NCBI RefSeq assembly: GCF_003201285.1
Contig: NZ_QICS01000017.1
Coordinates: 1-62,261 of the forward strand
Length of the DNA: 62,261 nt
DNA from: Lachnotalea glycerini
GTDB taxonomy: Bacteria > Bacillota > Clostridia > Lachnospirales > Lachnospiraceae
Direction: 5' to 3'
Each line of letters begins with the position of its first letter. The stretch's first letter is position 1. The notes beneath the pieces are model-generated. The model worked only from the letters and a program-made list of their open reading frames with translations, was not told where the DNA came from and did not search any database. The translations under genes and the position numbers were made by a program. This document shows positions 27,925 through 37,504 of this stretch, piece after piece.

Positions 27925-28863
27925 ATGGCTAAAAATGCTAATACTACAACAACCGTAGTACCTAAGCAAAACAGAGGGTTCAAAAAATTTCTTAAAGATA
28001 ATATAGGTTTCTTTTTTATTCTACCTTGGTTAATAGGATTTATTATTTTTAAGTTATATCCATTTGGTTCATCATTGGTTTATAGTTTTTCAGATTATCA
28101 TTTGTTTAATGGTATTTCTAAATTTGGAATTATGAATTATACAGATATCTTTAGTGATGCTAAGATTATGAAAGCATTCAAGGTTACATTTAAATATGCA
28201 TTCTTAACAGTACCACTTAAATTAACAGCAGCACTATTTATTGCATACATATTGAATTTTAAAATTAAAGGAGTTAACTTTTTTAGAACAGCATATTATA
28301 TTCCATCTATTCTTGGTGGTTCGATTGCTATTGCGGTACTTTGGAAAGCAATCTTTAGAAATGAAGGACTTATAAATACACTTTTAGGCTATTTTGGGAT
28401 TGCAGGTCCAAACTGGTTATCTGATACAAAGTGGGCATTATTTATTATTTGTCTGCTGAGAATATGGCAGTTTGGTTCGGCAATGGTTATTTTTTTGGCG
28501 GCGTTAAAGGGTGTTTCAGGTGATTTGTATGAAGCGGCTGCAATTGATGGTGCTGGTAAATGGAGACAATTCTTTAGCATTACAATTCCATTAATCACTC
28601 CGGTTATTTTCTACAACCTGGTTACCCAGTTATGTCAGGCATTTCAGGAATTTAATGGACCATTCGTTATTACAAAGGGTGGACCTAGAGGCTCAACAAC
28701 CTTAATTTCATTACTTGTATACAGTAATGCTTTCAAAAGCTACCAAATGGGTCTGGCTAGTGCAATGGCCTGGTTGATGTTTATCATTGTTATGGTTCTT
28801 ACTATAATTGCATTCATCAGTCAAAAGCATTGGGTATATTACTCAGATGAAGAGGGGAGGTAG
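27925..28863 (+). CDS. ABC sugar permease (UgpA type), pectin cluster
   Basis: The 312-residue protein has a basic N-terminal tail, six helices and the EAA loop YEAAAIDGAGKWRQFFSITIP. It pairs with the next gene to form the CUT1 channel. It follows GH105 by 33 bases with AAGGAGG before the ATG. Confidence 0.93.
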   Translation: MAKNANTTTTVVPKQNRGFKKFLKDNIGFFFILPWLIGFIIFKLYPFGSSLVYSFSDYHLFNGISKFGIMNYTDIFSDAKIMKAFKVTFKYAFLTVPLKLTAALFIAYILNFKIKGVNFFRTAYYIPSILGGSIAIAVLWKAIFRNEGLINTLLGYFGIAGPNWLSDTKWALFIICLLRIWQFGSAMVIFLAALKGVSGDLYEAAAIDGAGKWRQFFSITIPLITPVIFYNLVTQLCQAFQEFNGPFVITKGGPRGSTTLISLLVYSNAFKSYQMGLASAMAWLMFIIVMVLTIIAFISQKHWVYYSDEEGR

Positions 28864-28869
28864 AAAGTA

Positions 28870-29727
28870 ATGTCATTAGGGAAGAAAAAAATATTAAGTA
28901 CAATTATCAGATATACAGTGTTAACTTTAGTTGGAATTATTATGATGTATCCTCTTGTCTGGATGTTTGGCGCAACTTTTAAAGAAAATAATGAAATTTT
29001 TAGCGGAATTGGTTTTATACCTAAAAATCCTACCTTAGATGGCTACAAAAATGCAATGAACAGTTATGGTGGTAACATTACCATATTCAAATCAATGTTT
29101 AACACATATTCTTATGTTATTCCAAAGGTTGTGTTTACTGTGATTTCAGCTACTATTACTGCTTACGGCTTTGGTAGATTTAAATTTAAGGGCAGAGATT
29201 TTCTATTCGCACTATTAATGTCAACGTTATTTTTGCCACAGGTTGTATTAAATGTACCACAATATATTTTGTTCAATAAATTTGGTTGGGTAGATTCAAG
29301 TCTTTACTTACCTATTATTGTACCAACAATATTTGCTACAGATACATATTTTGTATTTATGCTGATTCAATTTTTAAGAAATGTACCAAAGGAACTAGAA
29401 GAAGCAGCGAAAATAGATGGCTGTAATATTGTGCAAACCTTATATAAGATTATTGTACCAATGTTAAAACCAGCAATGGTTTCCTGTGCATTATTCCAGT
29501 TTATGTGGTCATCTAATGACTTTATGGGACCTTTGTTATATGTATCCACACCAGCAAAATATCCTGCGGCTATTTTTGTTAAGCTTTCTATGGATGCAGA
29601 TACAGGCTTTGATTGGAATAGAGTTCTTGCTACATCATTAATTTCAATCGTACCTTCCTTGATCGTATTCTTCTTGGCACAAAATACATTTGTGGAAGGT
29701 ATTTCTGCAGGTGGAGTAAAGGGCTAA
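28870..29727 (+). CDS. ABC sugar permease (UgpE type), pectin cluster
   Basis: The 285-residue partner permease has six helices and the EAA loop EEAAKIDGCNIVQTLYKIIVP. It ends in FVEGISAGGVKG, the usual ending of this subfamily. It starts six bases after the first permease. No ATPase gene is linked. Confidence 0.93.
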   Translation: MSLGKKKILSTIIRYTVLTLVGIIMMYPLVWMFGATFKENNEIFSGIGFIPKNPTLDGYKNAMNSYGGNITIFKSMFNTYSYVIPKVVFTVISATITAYGFGRFKFKGRDFLFALLMSTLFLPQVVLNVPQYILFNKFGWVDSSLYLPIIVPTIFATDTYFVFMLIQFLRNVPKELEEAAKIDGCNIVQTLYKIIVPMLKPAMVSCALFQFMWSSNDFMGPLLYVSTPAKYPAAIFVKLSMDADTGFDWNRVLATSLISIVPSLIVFFLAQNTFVEGISAGGVKG

Positions 29728-29783
29728 TGGTTTTTAAAAGCACAAATTTGCTAATAATACTAAAACAAGCATTGAAAAAGAAG

Positions 29784-29814
29784 ATGGGATGTAGCCTTTG
29801 CTATATCCCATTTT
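29784..29814 (+). terminator. Terminator after the permeases
   Basis: ATGGGATGTAGC (29784-29795) pairs with GCTATATCCCAT (29800-29811) with one wobble pair, and TTTT overlaps the 3' arm. Confidence 0.8.
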
Positions 29815-29935
29815 GCTAAAGATTGCAATTGATTAAAATTACAACAAAAAATATTTAGTAATAGATAATTAATATGGTATAATCTACATTGAAATCATAT
29901 TAATAATAAGTAGAAATTAATAGGCGGATAATAAT

Positions 29936-31492
29936 ATGAAAATTAATATGTTAATGAAAACAGCACGAAGTGTATCTTTTGAAATAGAGGATGGAAGTAT
30001 CGTCTTTACAGACAATGAATATGATGTATATGTGAATGGAGAAATGATATTAAAGACAAAACAGGTGGTTACAAGCTTATATCATTTAAAACCAGATACT
30101 GATTACGAAATTTCTGTGGCTAACGGTGAAATGAAATCTGAAACTCTTCAGTTTACGACAGACTATGAGTTTATCACTCTTAATGTAAAAGACATAGGTG
30201 CAAAGGGTGATGGAATAAATGATGATACCAGTTTTATACAGGCGGCTGTTATGGCATGTCCTGAAAATAGCAGAGTATTGATTCCAAAGGGAAATTATAA
30301 AATTACAAGTATTTTTCTAAAAAGTAATATTAATATAGAATTAGAAGAAGGTGCAGTTCTTTCCGCTTTAACCGATCGAAGTAGATTTGCAAAATTTGAA
30401 GGTTTGATTGAAAGCTATGACGAACAGTCTGATTATAATTTAGGTACTTGGGAGGGGAATCCGTTACCTATGTTTGCAGGAATAGTGACAGGTATTTATG
30501 CAAATAATATTAATATTTATGGGAAGGGAATCATTGACGGAAATGCAAGTATTGAAAATTGGTGGAATAATCCGAAAGTAATGCAGGGTGCATTTCGTCC
30601 GAGGCTTTTATTTTTAAATCATTGCAATCAGGTAAACGTACAGGGAGTAAAATTCCAGAATAGTCCGGCATGGAATATTCATCCCTATTTCAGCAGTAAA
30701 CTCAAATTTATTGATTTGCGGGTCGAAAATCCGCAGGATTCACCTAATACAGATGGGCTTAATCCAGAGTCTTGTAATGATGTAATAATAGAGGGAGTAC
30801 ATTTCTCGCTGGGGGATGACTGTATCGCAATTAAGTCAGGCAAAATTTATATGGGTGCGAAATACAAGACACCATCAAGTAATATACGTATTAAGCAATG
30901 CCTGATGCAGAATGGACATGGGGCAGTGACAATCGGAAGTGAAATGGCAGGAGGAGTCAATCACTTGAAGGTCACAGATTGCAGATTCCTTCATACAGAT
31001 CGGGGACTTAGAATTAAGACAAGAAGAGGTCGTGGTGAGGACGCAATTGTCGATGAGATTCACTTTGAGAATATTATAATGGAGCATGTCATGACTCCAT
31101 TTGTATTAAATTGTTTTTATTTTTGTGATCCGGACGGCCATATGGAATATGTTTGGTCAAAGCAGATGCACAAGGTAGACGAGAGAACACCACAAATAAA
31201 GAAACTTTCATTTAAAAATATAGTATGTAAAAATTGCCATGTAGCGGCAGCGTATTTTTATGGACTTCCGGAAAAGAAAATAGAACAGATTGAAATGTCG
31301 AATGTTTCATTTGAATTTGCAGAGGAATGCAAAGAGGATGTACCGGCTATGCTGGATGGAATAGAACCTTGCAGCAGAATGGGTGTTTATGCAAATAATA
31401 TAGACAGGTTAATCATTCAGAATGTAAGTTTGAAAGGTCAAAATGGGGAGCAATTTATATTAGAGCATATTAATGAATTAGAACAAAATTAG
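29936..31492 (+). CDS. GH28 polygalacturonase-type glycosidase
   Basis: The 518-residue protein has a short N-terminal fibronectin-III-like domain (about 1-80) followed by the right-handed beta-helix of GH28. The four family motifs are present: NTDGLNPESC, GDDCIAIKSG, GHGAVTIGSE and RIKTRRGRGG-like RIKTRRGRGE. The three catalytic aspartates lie in the first two. No signal peptide is visible, so it likely acts as an intracellular exo-polygalacturonase on imported oligogalacturonides. The next gene begins 11 bases after the stop. Confidence 0.92.
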   Translation: MKINMLMKTARSVSFEIEDGSIVFTDNEYDVYVNGEMILKTKQVVTSLYHLKPDTDYEISVANGEMKSETLQFTTDYEFITLNVKDIGAKGDGINDDTSFIQAAVMACPENSRVLIPKGNYKITSIFLKSNINIELEEGAVLSALTDRSRFAKFEGLIESYDEQSDYNLGTWEGNPLPMFAGIVTGIYANNINIYGKGIIDGNASIENWWNNPKVMQGAFRPRLLFLNHCNQVNVQGVKFQNSPAWNIHPYFSSKLKFIDLRVENPQDSPNTDGLNPESCNDVIIEGVHFSLGDDCIAIKSGKIYMGAKYKTPSSNIRIKQCLMQNGHGAVTIGSEMAGGVNHLKVTDCRFLHTDRGLRIKTRRGRGEDAIVDEIHFENIIMEHVMTPFVLNCFYFCDPDGHMEYVWSKQMHKVDERTPQIKKLSFKNIVCKNCHVAAAYFYGLPEKKIEQIEMSNVSFEFAEECKEDVPAMLDGIEPCSRMGVYANNIDRLIIQNVSLKGQNGEQFILEHINELEQN

Positions 31493-31503
31493 GAGGAAAG
31501 TAT

Positions 31504-32340
31504 ATGCAGTTAGGAATCCGATTACATGATACCATAGATTTGCCCTTGGAAGAGAGGCTTGCAAATGTTAATAAGCAAGGCTTTTCATGTGGACATTTGG
31601 CGTTAAAGAAAGTTATAAATGAGTATTCAGTAGAAAATGCTGCGTTAACACCTGGTTTTGCAATGTATTTAAAGAAATTATTTGCAAAATATAGCATTGA
31701 TATAGCAGTATTAGGGTGTTATCTGAATTTGGCGACGCCGGATGATAAACAGTTGAAAGAAAATATGGACACGTATATGGCCAATATTCGGTTTGCATCT
31801 ATACTTGGCTGCGGAGTAGTAGGAACAGAGACAGGTGCACCCAATACAGGTTATATACCGGTTTTGGAATGTAGAAGTGAAGAAGCCTTACAGACTTTCA
31901 TCAAGAATCTTAGACCAGTTGTTGAATATGCAGAAAAAATGGGAGTTATTGTTGCTATTGAACCAGTTATCAGACATATTGTTTATGACGCAAAAAGAGC
32001 ACGTCAGGTACTTGATACCATTCAGTCCCCGAATTTGCAAATTATATTGGATCCTGTTAACTTGCTAGATATGGAAAATTATAATGACAGAGAAGCAATT
32101 TTTACAGAAGCAATTGAGCTTTTAGAAAAGGATATAGCAGTTGTTCATATCAAGGATTTTATTGTAGGTGAGGATGACCTGATATCGGTTGCGGCAGGAA
32201 CAGGTATTATGAATTATGAAAAAATCATATATTTTATGAAGAATAATAAGCCATTTATTCACGCAACATTGGAGGATACTTGTCCATTAAATGCAGTGGC
32301 CGCAAGAAAATATATCCAGGACATATGGGAACGAATGTAG
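31504..32340 (+). CDS. Sugar isomerase/epimerase-like TIM-barrel protein
   Basis: The 278-residue protein belongs to the xylose isomerase-like / AP endonuclease family 2 barrel group. Metal-ligand-like positions occur in VIVAIEPVI (Glu), IILDPVNLLD (Asp), VVHIKDF (His, Asp) and the C-terminal ATLEDT (Glu). It is translationally close to GH28, so it may isomerise or epimerise a product of pectin breakdown such as a uronate or keturonate. The exact reaction cannot be set. Confidence 0.8.
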   Translation: MQLGIRLHDTIDLPLEERLANVNKQGFSCGHLALKKVINEYSVENAALTPGFAMYLKKLFAKYSIDIAVLGCYLNLATPDDKQLKENMDTYMANIRFASILGCGVVGTETGAPNTGYIPVLECRSEEALQTFIKNLRPVVEYAEKMGVIVAIEPVIRHIVYDAKRARQVLDTIQSPNLQIILDPVNLLDMENYNDREAIFTEAIELLEKDIAVVHIKDFIVGEDDLISVAAGTGIMNYEKIIYFMKNNKPFIHATLEDTCPLNAVAARKYIQDIWERM

Positions 32341-32387
32341 GAAAGAAATAGCTGTCTAAATATAACAAATAGGTTAGGAGAATGAAA

Positions 32388-33395
32388 ATGGCAGTTACAA
32401 TTAAAGATATAGCAAAAAAAGCAGGAGTATCCTATTCAACGGTTTCTAGAGCTTTAAATGGAGGAGAGAATGTGAAACCGGATAAAAGGGAACTGATTAT
32501 GAAGATCGCTAAGGATGTTGGGTATGTCCCAAATCAGGCAGCGATTAATTTGAAGCTATCAAGGGCTCATACCTTAGGCTTATTCCTGTCAACGATAAGC
32601 AAATCGACCTCTCCCTATGTTCTGCATGATGTTGTGTCAGGAATATATTCAGCCGTAGGCAGTCAATACAGTGTTATTGTCAAGGGTATTGATATGCAAG
32701 AGCCAAACACGTTAAATCCGGCAATTTTTGACGGTTTGGTAATTCTGAGTCAGAGAACGGATGATTCTATATTTATTGAAGAAGCAATTACAAAGCACAT
32801 TCCGTTGGTTGTAATCAACCGACCTGTATATTATGGTGTTTCCAATGTGCTTACAGATGAAGCGCAGGGAATGAAAAAAGCGATGGAATATCTGCTGGAT
32901 AATGGTCATAGAAATATAGCTATTATTGAATCGACGCAGACGTTGGATTCAACTAGAGCCAGACACAGAGGTTGGGTTCAGGCAGTCGAATATTGTGGCT
33001 TAGATCCTAAAAGTATGCCAATTGCAGTTGGAAATTACCGTTTTCATAGCGGTTATCTGGCTGCAAAGGAGTTACTTGTATATAAGCCTACTGCAATTTT
33101 ATGTTTTAATGATGAAATGGCACATGGTGCAAGGAAAGCAATTTTGGAGGCAGGATTATCTGTTCCCGGGGATATTTCATTAATAGGTTTTGATAATTTG
33201 GATGCATCTAGATTTTCAGACATGAAGCTTACAACGATTGAGAGAAATATGCTCAAAATAGCGCAGACAGGAACAGAGGTATTATTAGGAAAGATTGAAC
33301 ATGGTGATACGTCATGTGAAAGAATCTATTTAGACACGCAGCTAATTATTCGAGAAACTGTAATGGATATTAGAACAGGACAAGTGTCAAAATAA
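32388..33395 (+). CDS. LacI-family transcriptional regulator of the pectin cluster
   Basis: The 335-residue protein has an N-terminal HTH and hinge helix (TIKDIAKKAGVSYSTVSRAL, about residues 4-23) and a periplasmic-binding-protein-like effector domain. ATG 32388 is seven bases from AGGAG; an ATG six bases earlier is too close. It is the last gene of the cluster. The palindromes at 25284, 25086 and 24845-24880 are its likely targets, with the effector probably a galacturonide-derived sugar. Confidence 0.92.
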   Translation: MAVTIKDIAKKAGVSYSTVSRALNGGENVKPDKRELIMKIAKDVGYVPNQAAINLKLSRAHTLGLFLSTISKSTSPYVLHDVVSGIYSAVGSQYSVIVKGIDMQEPNTLNPAIFDGLVILSQRTDDSIFIEEAITKHIPLVVINRPVYYGVSNVLTDEAQGMKKAMEYLLDNGHRNIAIIESTQTLDSTRARHRGWVQAVEYCGLDPKSMPIAVGNYRFHSGYLAAKELLVYKPTAILCFNDEMAHGARKAILEAGLSVPGDISLIGFDNLDASRFSDMKLTTIERNMLKIAQTGTEVLLGKIEHGDTSCERIYLDTQLIIRETVMDIRTGQVSK

Positions 33396-33420
33396 TCTAG
33401 CTAATAGTTTAATATTGGGG

Positions 33421-33458
33421 GGGGATAGGCTCTGTATAAGCGGAGAATATCCCTTTTT
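33421..33458 (+). terminator. Terminator after the LacI gene
   Basis: GGGATA (33422-33427), preceded by a run of G residues, pairs with TATCCC (33448-33453). A T run follows. Confidence 0.6.
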
Positions 33459-33582
33459 GAGTGATAAGTTTAACGACAAGAGTTATAAAAATAAAGATGA
33501 TGACATTGCAAATCAGTAGAAGATAAGGTAAGATTTAACTGGTATTATGTAAAATTAATTAAGCGGAGGAGAACGAAGAAGT

Positions 33583-34365
33583 ATGAAAAGTTATTATAAA
33601 AAATATTTTATTATGTTAGCTTGTCTTTTTCTTATGGGTTGTGCTTCGAAACAAAACAGTGATAATGAAATTGTATCAGATTCAGTTCAGACACAGGTTA
33701 TACAAAAGGAAGATGAATCAGAACATGAAAGCATACAGGATTTTCAGGAAGAGGAGATAAAGAAAGAAGATATTTCTTCAAATGAAGCAGATACAGAGGT
33801 TAGCGAAGAAACAGAAACAGCCAATGAAGATACTCAATATAATGAGGCGATAAGTGGCAGTGAAGAAGAACAGACGCAGGAAGCTAAACAGGAAAGTGAA
33901 AGTATGGAAACAAAAATTGTAGTATATAAGGCAGATCGCCGAATTGAATTATGGGAAAATGGTCAACTTACGAATGCGTATTCAATCGGATTAGGTAAAA
34001 ACGCAGAGGGAAGAAAGGAAAAGGAGGGAGACTTAAAGACACCAGAAGGTGAATATTATGTCTGTACAAGGAATCAGTACAGCAAATTTTATTTAGCGCT
34101 TGGCGTTTCTTATCCAAACATTGAGGATGCACAGTATGGTCTTGAAAACGGTATCATTGATGAGCAGACGTATAATTCAATTGAAACAGCAATACAAAAT
34201 GGTCAATGTCCACCCTGGGATACGGCACTTGGCGGAGAAATTATGATTCATGGGCATGGAGGCAGTAAGGATTGGACAAAGGGCTGTATTGCGGTTGATG
34301 ATGAAGTTATGGATGTTTTGTGGGAGGCTTGCACTGTTGGTACCAAAATCTTTATTAATCCTTAA
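33583..34365 (+). CDS. L,D-transpeptidase (YkuD domain) lipoprotein
   Basis: The 260-residue protein has a lipoprotein signal (LMGC, C20) and a long acidic low-complexity linker (about 21-108, Glu/Ser/Gln-rich). A C-terminal YkuD catalytic domain follows, with the HGxGG...KGC signature seen as MIHGHGGSKDWTKGCIAV. The Cys is the nucleophile and the His its partner. Such enzymes form 3-3 peptidoglycan cross-links or attach proteins to the wall. The linker would span the distance from membrane to wall. It is a single gene after AGGAGA. Confidence 0.9.
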   Translation: MKSYYKKYFIMLACLFLMGCASKQNSDNEIVSDSVQTQVIQKEDESEHESIQDFQEEEIKKEDISSNEADTEVSEETETANEDTQYNEAISGSEEEQTQEAKQESESMETKIVVYKADRRIELWENGQLTNAYSIGLGKNAEGRKEKEGDLKTPEGEYYVCTRNQYSKFYLALGVSYPNIEDAQYGLENGIIDEQTYNSIETAIQNGQCPPWDTALGGEIMIHGHGGSKDWTKGCIAVDDEVMDVLWEACTVGTKIFINP

Positions 34366-34461
34366 TATTTTTCATGTCATTATAAGAAATTTAGAGAGCG
34401 AAAGCAGATTGATTTATCAGATATGATTTGTTATTTATACTTTACTAGTAAGAAAGACTCC

Positions 34462-34490
34462 TTGACGAAACATTACGGAAGTGATAATAT
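34462..34490 (+). promoter_or_regulatory. Promoter of nrdD
   Basis: TTGACG (34462-34467), a 17-base spacer and TAATAT (34485-34490) form a plausible sigma-A promoter. The start of transcription would fall at about 34497, immediately before the NrdR-box-like sites. Confidence 0.5.
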
Positions 34491-34501
34491 ATTTTTGTTA
34501 A

Positions 34502-34548
34502 ACACATGATGTGGTATGTTAAAAACGGAACAATACAAAATATAGTGT
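34502..34548 (+). promoter_or_regulatory. Two NrdR-box-like sites upstream of nrdD
   Basis: ATACAAAATATAGTGT (34533-34548) agrees with the NrdR box pattern ACACWATATATWGTGT at 14 of 16 positions. ACACATGATGTGGTAT (34502-34517) agrees at 11 of 16. Their starts are exactly 31 bases apart, the usual spacing of NrdR box pairs. They overlap the expected transcription start region, as expected for repression. Confidence 0.65.
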
Positions 34549-34591
34549 TTATTACAGATTGAATTACATTTTTAGAATAGAGGGATAAAAA

Positions 34592-36709
34592 ATGGTTGTA
34601 GTTAAAAAAGACGGTACAAAAGAAGAATTTAATGTGCAAAAGGTAGTTGTCGCAGTGAATAAATCTGCATATCGAGCCTTGATTAAATTTACACAAGAGG
34701 AATTGGATTATATTTGTAAATTTGTCGAAGACAAGGTAAAGGAAATGAATGTGGATGAGATTCAAATCGCTCAGATGCATAATATTGTTGAAAGTGCATT
34801 GGAGGCAGTGAATCGAACAGTTGCACAAAGCTACCGGGATTATAGAAATTATAAGCAAGACTTTGTACATATGCTTGACGAAGTATATAAAAAGAGTCAA
34901 TCTATTATGTATATTGGTGACAAGGAAAATAGTAATACCGATAGTGCCTTGGTATCGACCAAAAGGAGTCTTATATTTAATCAATTAAATAAAGAATTGT
35001 ATCAGAAGTTTTTTATGACGACAGAGGAAATACAAGCATGCAGAGATGGCTATTTATATGTGCATGATATGTCTGCAAGACGTGATACTATGAACTGCTG
35101 CCTGTTTGATGTGAAGTCAGTGCTTGAGGGCGGATTCGAGATGGGAAATCTTTGGTACAATGAGCCAAAGACGTTAAATGTTGCATTTGACGTAATCGGA
35201 GATATCGTATTAAGTGCCGCAAGCCAGCAATATGGCGGATTTACTGTGCCAAGCGCTGACTTAATACTGGAACCATATGCGGAAAAGTCTTTTGACATGT
35301 TTACACAAAAATACATGAAATTAGGCTTAACTAAGGAAGCAGCAGAGCAAGAAGCTTGGGCAGATGTATTAAATGATTTTGAACAAGGCTTTCAGGGCTG
35401 GGAATATAAGTTTAATACAGTTGCATCCAGCCGGGGAGATTATCCATTTATTACCGTTTCAATTGGTACAGGTACCAAAAGATTTGCGAAGCTTGCCAGC
35501 ATCACTATGCTAAAGGTAAGAAAGAACGGACAGGGGAAGAAAAACTGTAAGAAGCCTGTGTTATTTCCTAAAATCGTATTTCTCTATGACGAAAAGCTTC
35601 ATGGAGAAGGTGGTGAATTGGCAGATGTGTTTGAAGCCGGTGTAGAATGCTCTGCCAAGACAATGTATCCTGACTGGTTAAGTTTAACAGGAGAAGGTTA
35701 TATTGCAAGTATGTATAAAAAATATGGTGAAATTATTAGTCCTATGGGTTGCAGAGCCTTTTTATCACCTTGGTATAAGGAAGGCGGGATGAATCCTAAG
35801 GATGATTCGGACAGTCCGGTATTCGTTGGACGTTTTAACATTGGTGTGGTAAGCCTTCATTTACCAATGATTTATGCAAAAGCAAAGCAGGAGAGCAAAG
35901 ACTTTTATCAAATACTAGATTATTATCTGGAACTAATTCGAAACCTTCATTTGAGAACGTATGATTATCTGGGAGAGATGAAAGCATCTACAAATCCGCT
36001 TGCCTATTGTGAAGGTGGCTTTTATGGCGGTCATTTGGGAATCCATGATAAGATTAAGCCGATTCTTAAAACTGCTACAGCATCCTTTGGTATTACGGCA
36101 TTAAATGAGCTGCAACAGTTGCATAATAAGAAATCACTAGTAGAGGACGGACAGTTTGCACTGGAGGTTTTAGAGCATATCAATAAGAAAATTGATGAAT
36201 ATAAAAATGAAGATGGCAGATTATATGCCATATATGCAACTCCGGCTGAGAATTTATGTGGTCTGCAGGTACAGCAATTTCGTAAAAAGTACGGTATCGT
36301 TGAGAATGTATCGGATCGGGAATATGTAAGCAATGGTTTTCATTGCCATGTTACTGAGGATATTACTCCAATTGAGAAGCAGAACAAGGAGTATCGCTTT
36401 TGGGAATTGTCAAATGGCGGTAAGATACAGTATGTGAAATATCCGATTAATTATAATTTCGATGCCATTAAGACCTTAATTCGCCGCGCTATGGCGATGG
36501 GTTTATATGAAGGGGTCAATCTTTCACTGGCCTATTGTGACGATTGTGGACATCAGGAGCTTTCGATGGAGGTTTGCCCAAAATGTGGGAGTAAGAATTT
36601 AACAAAGATTGACCGAATGAACGGATATTTATCCTATTCAAGAGTTAAAGGTGATACAAGGCTTAATGACGCTAAGATGGCGGAGATTGCACAGAGAAAG
36701 TCAATGTAG
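34592..36709 (+). CDS. nrdD: Anaerobic ribonucleoside-triphosphate reductase (class III)
   Basis: NrdD reduces ribonucleotides to deoxyribonucleotides without oxygen using a glycyl radical. The 705-residue protein starts with an ATP-cone allosteric domain (about 1-90), followed by the ten-stranded catalytic barrel. Near the C-terminus is a zinc-binding set CDDCG and CPKCG. The radical-bearing Gly lies in RMNGYLSYSR shortly before the end. nrdG follows after an intervening terminator-like hairpin, and NrdR boxes precede the gene. Confidence 0.96.
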   Translation: MVVVKKDGTKEEFNVQKVVVAVNKSAYRALIKFTQEELDYICKFVEDKVKEMNVDEIQIAQMHNIVESALEAVNRTVAQSYRDYRNYKQDFVHMLDEVYKKSQSIMYIGDKENSNTDSALVSTKRSLIFNQLNKELYQKFFMTTEEIQACRDGYLYVHDMSARRDTMNCCLFDVKSVLEGGFEMGNLWYNEPKTLNVAFDVIGDIVLSAASQQYGGFTVPSADLILEPYAEKSFDMFTQKYMKLGLTKEAAEQEAWADVLNDFEQGFQGWEYKFNTVASSRGDYPFITVSIGTGTKRFAKLASITMLKVRKNGQGKKNCKKPVLFPKIVFLYDEKLHGEGGELADVFEAGVECSAKTMYPDWLSLTGEGYIASMYKKYGEIISPMGCRAFLSPWYKEGGMNPKDDSDSPVFVGRFNIGVVSLHLPMIYAKAKQESKDFYQILDYYLELIRNLHLRTYDYLGEMKASTNPLAYCEGGFYGGHLGIHDKIKPILKTATASFGITALNELQQLHNKKSLVEDGQFALEVLEHINKKIDEYKNEDGRLYAIYATPAENLCGLQVQQFRKKYGIVENVSDREYVSNGFHCHVTEDITPIEKQNKEYRFWELSNGGKIQYVKYPINYNFDAIKTLIRRAMAMGLYEGVNLSLAYCDDCGHQELSMEVCPKCGSKNLTKIDRMNGYLSYSRVKGDTRLNDAKMAEIAQRKSM

Positions 36710-36835
36710 GAGATTATTACTTCCAAAATTCTGTGTTGAAAATATTTATGGAAGCATTTATAATATTAGGATATAAGAAATTTGGTTGTGATTTGATTCA
36801 GTAGAGTAAGTATATTAAATAAATTTAGAGACATG

Positions 36836-36866
36836 GAACTCTAACATGATTGTGTTAGAGTTCTTA
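36836..36866 (+). terminator. Hairpin between nrdD and nrdG
   Basis: GAACTCTAAC (36836-36845) and GTTAGAGTTC (36854-36863) form a perfect 10-bp stem with an 8-nt loop and T-rich sequence after. It should lower nrdG expression relative to nrdD, or nrdG has its own promoter downstream. Confidence 0.75.
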
Positions 36867-36942
36867 TTTCGTAAAGATTTTAGTTTCAATTGCATATGGA
36901 GAATAAAGGAAAGTTTAATAAATATAAACGTGGAGGTAAGGG

Positions 36943-37434
36943 ATGCGCTATCATAATATTACAAAGGATGATATGTTAAATGGAGACGGTTTAAGAGTAG
37001 TTCTTTGGACAGCAGGATGTATTCATGGCTGTAAGGGCTGTCATAATCCTGTCACTTGGGCTCCAAATGGTGGACTTTCTTTTGATGAGGCAGCTAAGAA
37101 GGAAATATTTGATGAATTGGATAAGGATTATATTTCTGGGATTACCTTTAGCGGAGGAGATCCATTACATATGTACAATAGAGAACAGGTAAAGGAGTTG
37201 GCACAGGAAATAAAGGTGAAATATCCAAATAAGACAATTTGGCTATATACGGGATATTTATGGGAAGAAATGAAAGATTTTGAACTGGTAAAAAATCTAG
37301 ACGTAGTTGTAGATGGTAAATTTGAGCTGGATAAGAAGGATGAACAGCTACATTGGAAAGGAAGCTCAAATCAAAGAGTGATTGATGTAAAAAAAACCTT
37401 AAAAAGTGGGCAAATTGTCTTACATTCTATGTAA
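36943..37434 (+). CDS. nrdG: Anaerobic ribonucleotide reductase activating enzyme
   Basis: NrdG is a radical SAM enzyme that installs the glycyl radical on NrdD. The 163-residue protein has the CxxxCxxC cluster motif at C26, C30 and C33 (GCIHGCKGCHNP) and the SAM-binding FSGGDPL motif. The ATG follows GGAGGTAAGG. It lies 233 bases after nrdD, an unusually long gap for this pair. Confidence 0.96.
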   Translation: MRYHNITKDDMLNGDGLRVVLWTAGCIHGCKGCHNPVTWAPNGGLSFDEAAKKEIFDELDKDYISGITFSGGDPLHMYNREQVKELAQEIKVKYPNKTIWLYTGYLWEEMKDFELVKNLDVVVDGKFELDKKDEQLHWKGSSNQRVIDVKKTLKSGQIVLHSM

Positions 37435-37504
37435 TGTAAAATAGGACAAATATGGAATGTCCTAAAAAACAAATAACTATATAGAGTACAGAATAGGAGA
37501 TGTC

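Noticed and set aside
34445-34984. 179-codon minus-strand ORF upstream of nrdD
   Set aside because: It overlaps the nrdD promoter and start on the opposite strand and has a Cys/Phe/Ile-rich shadow composition.
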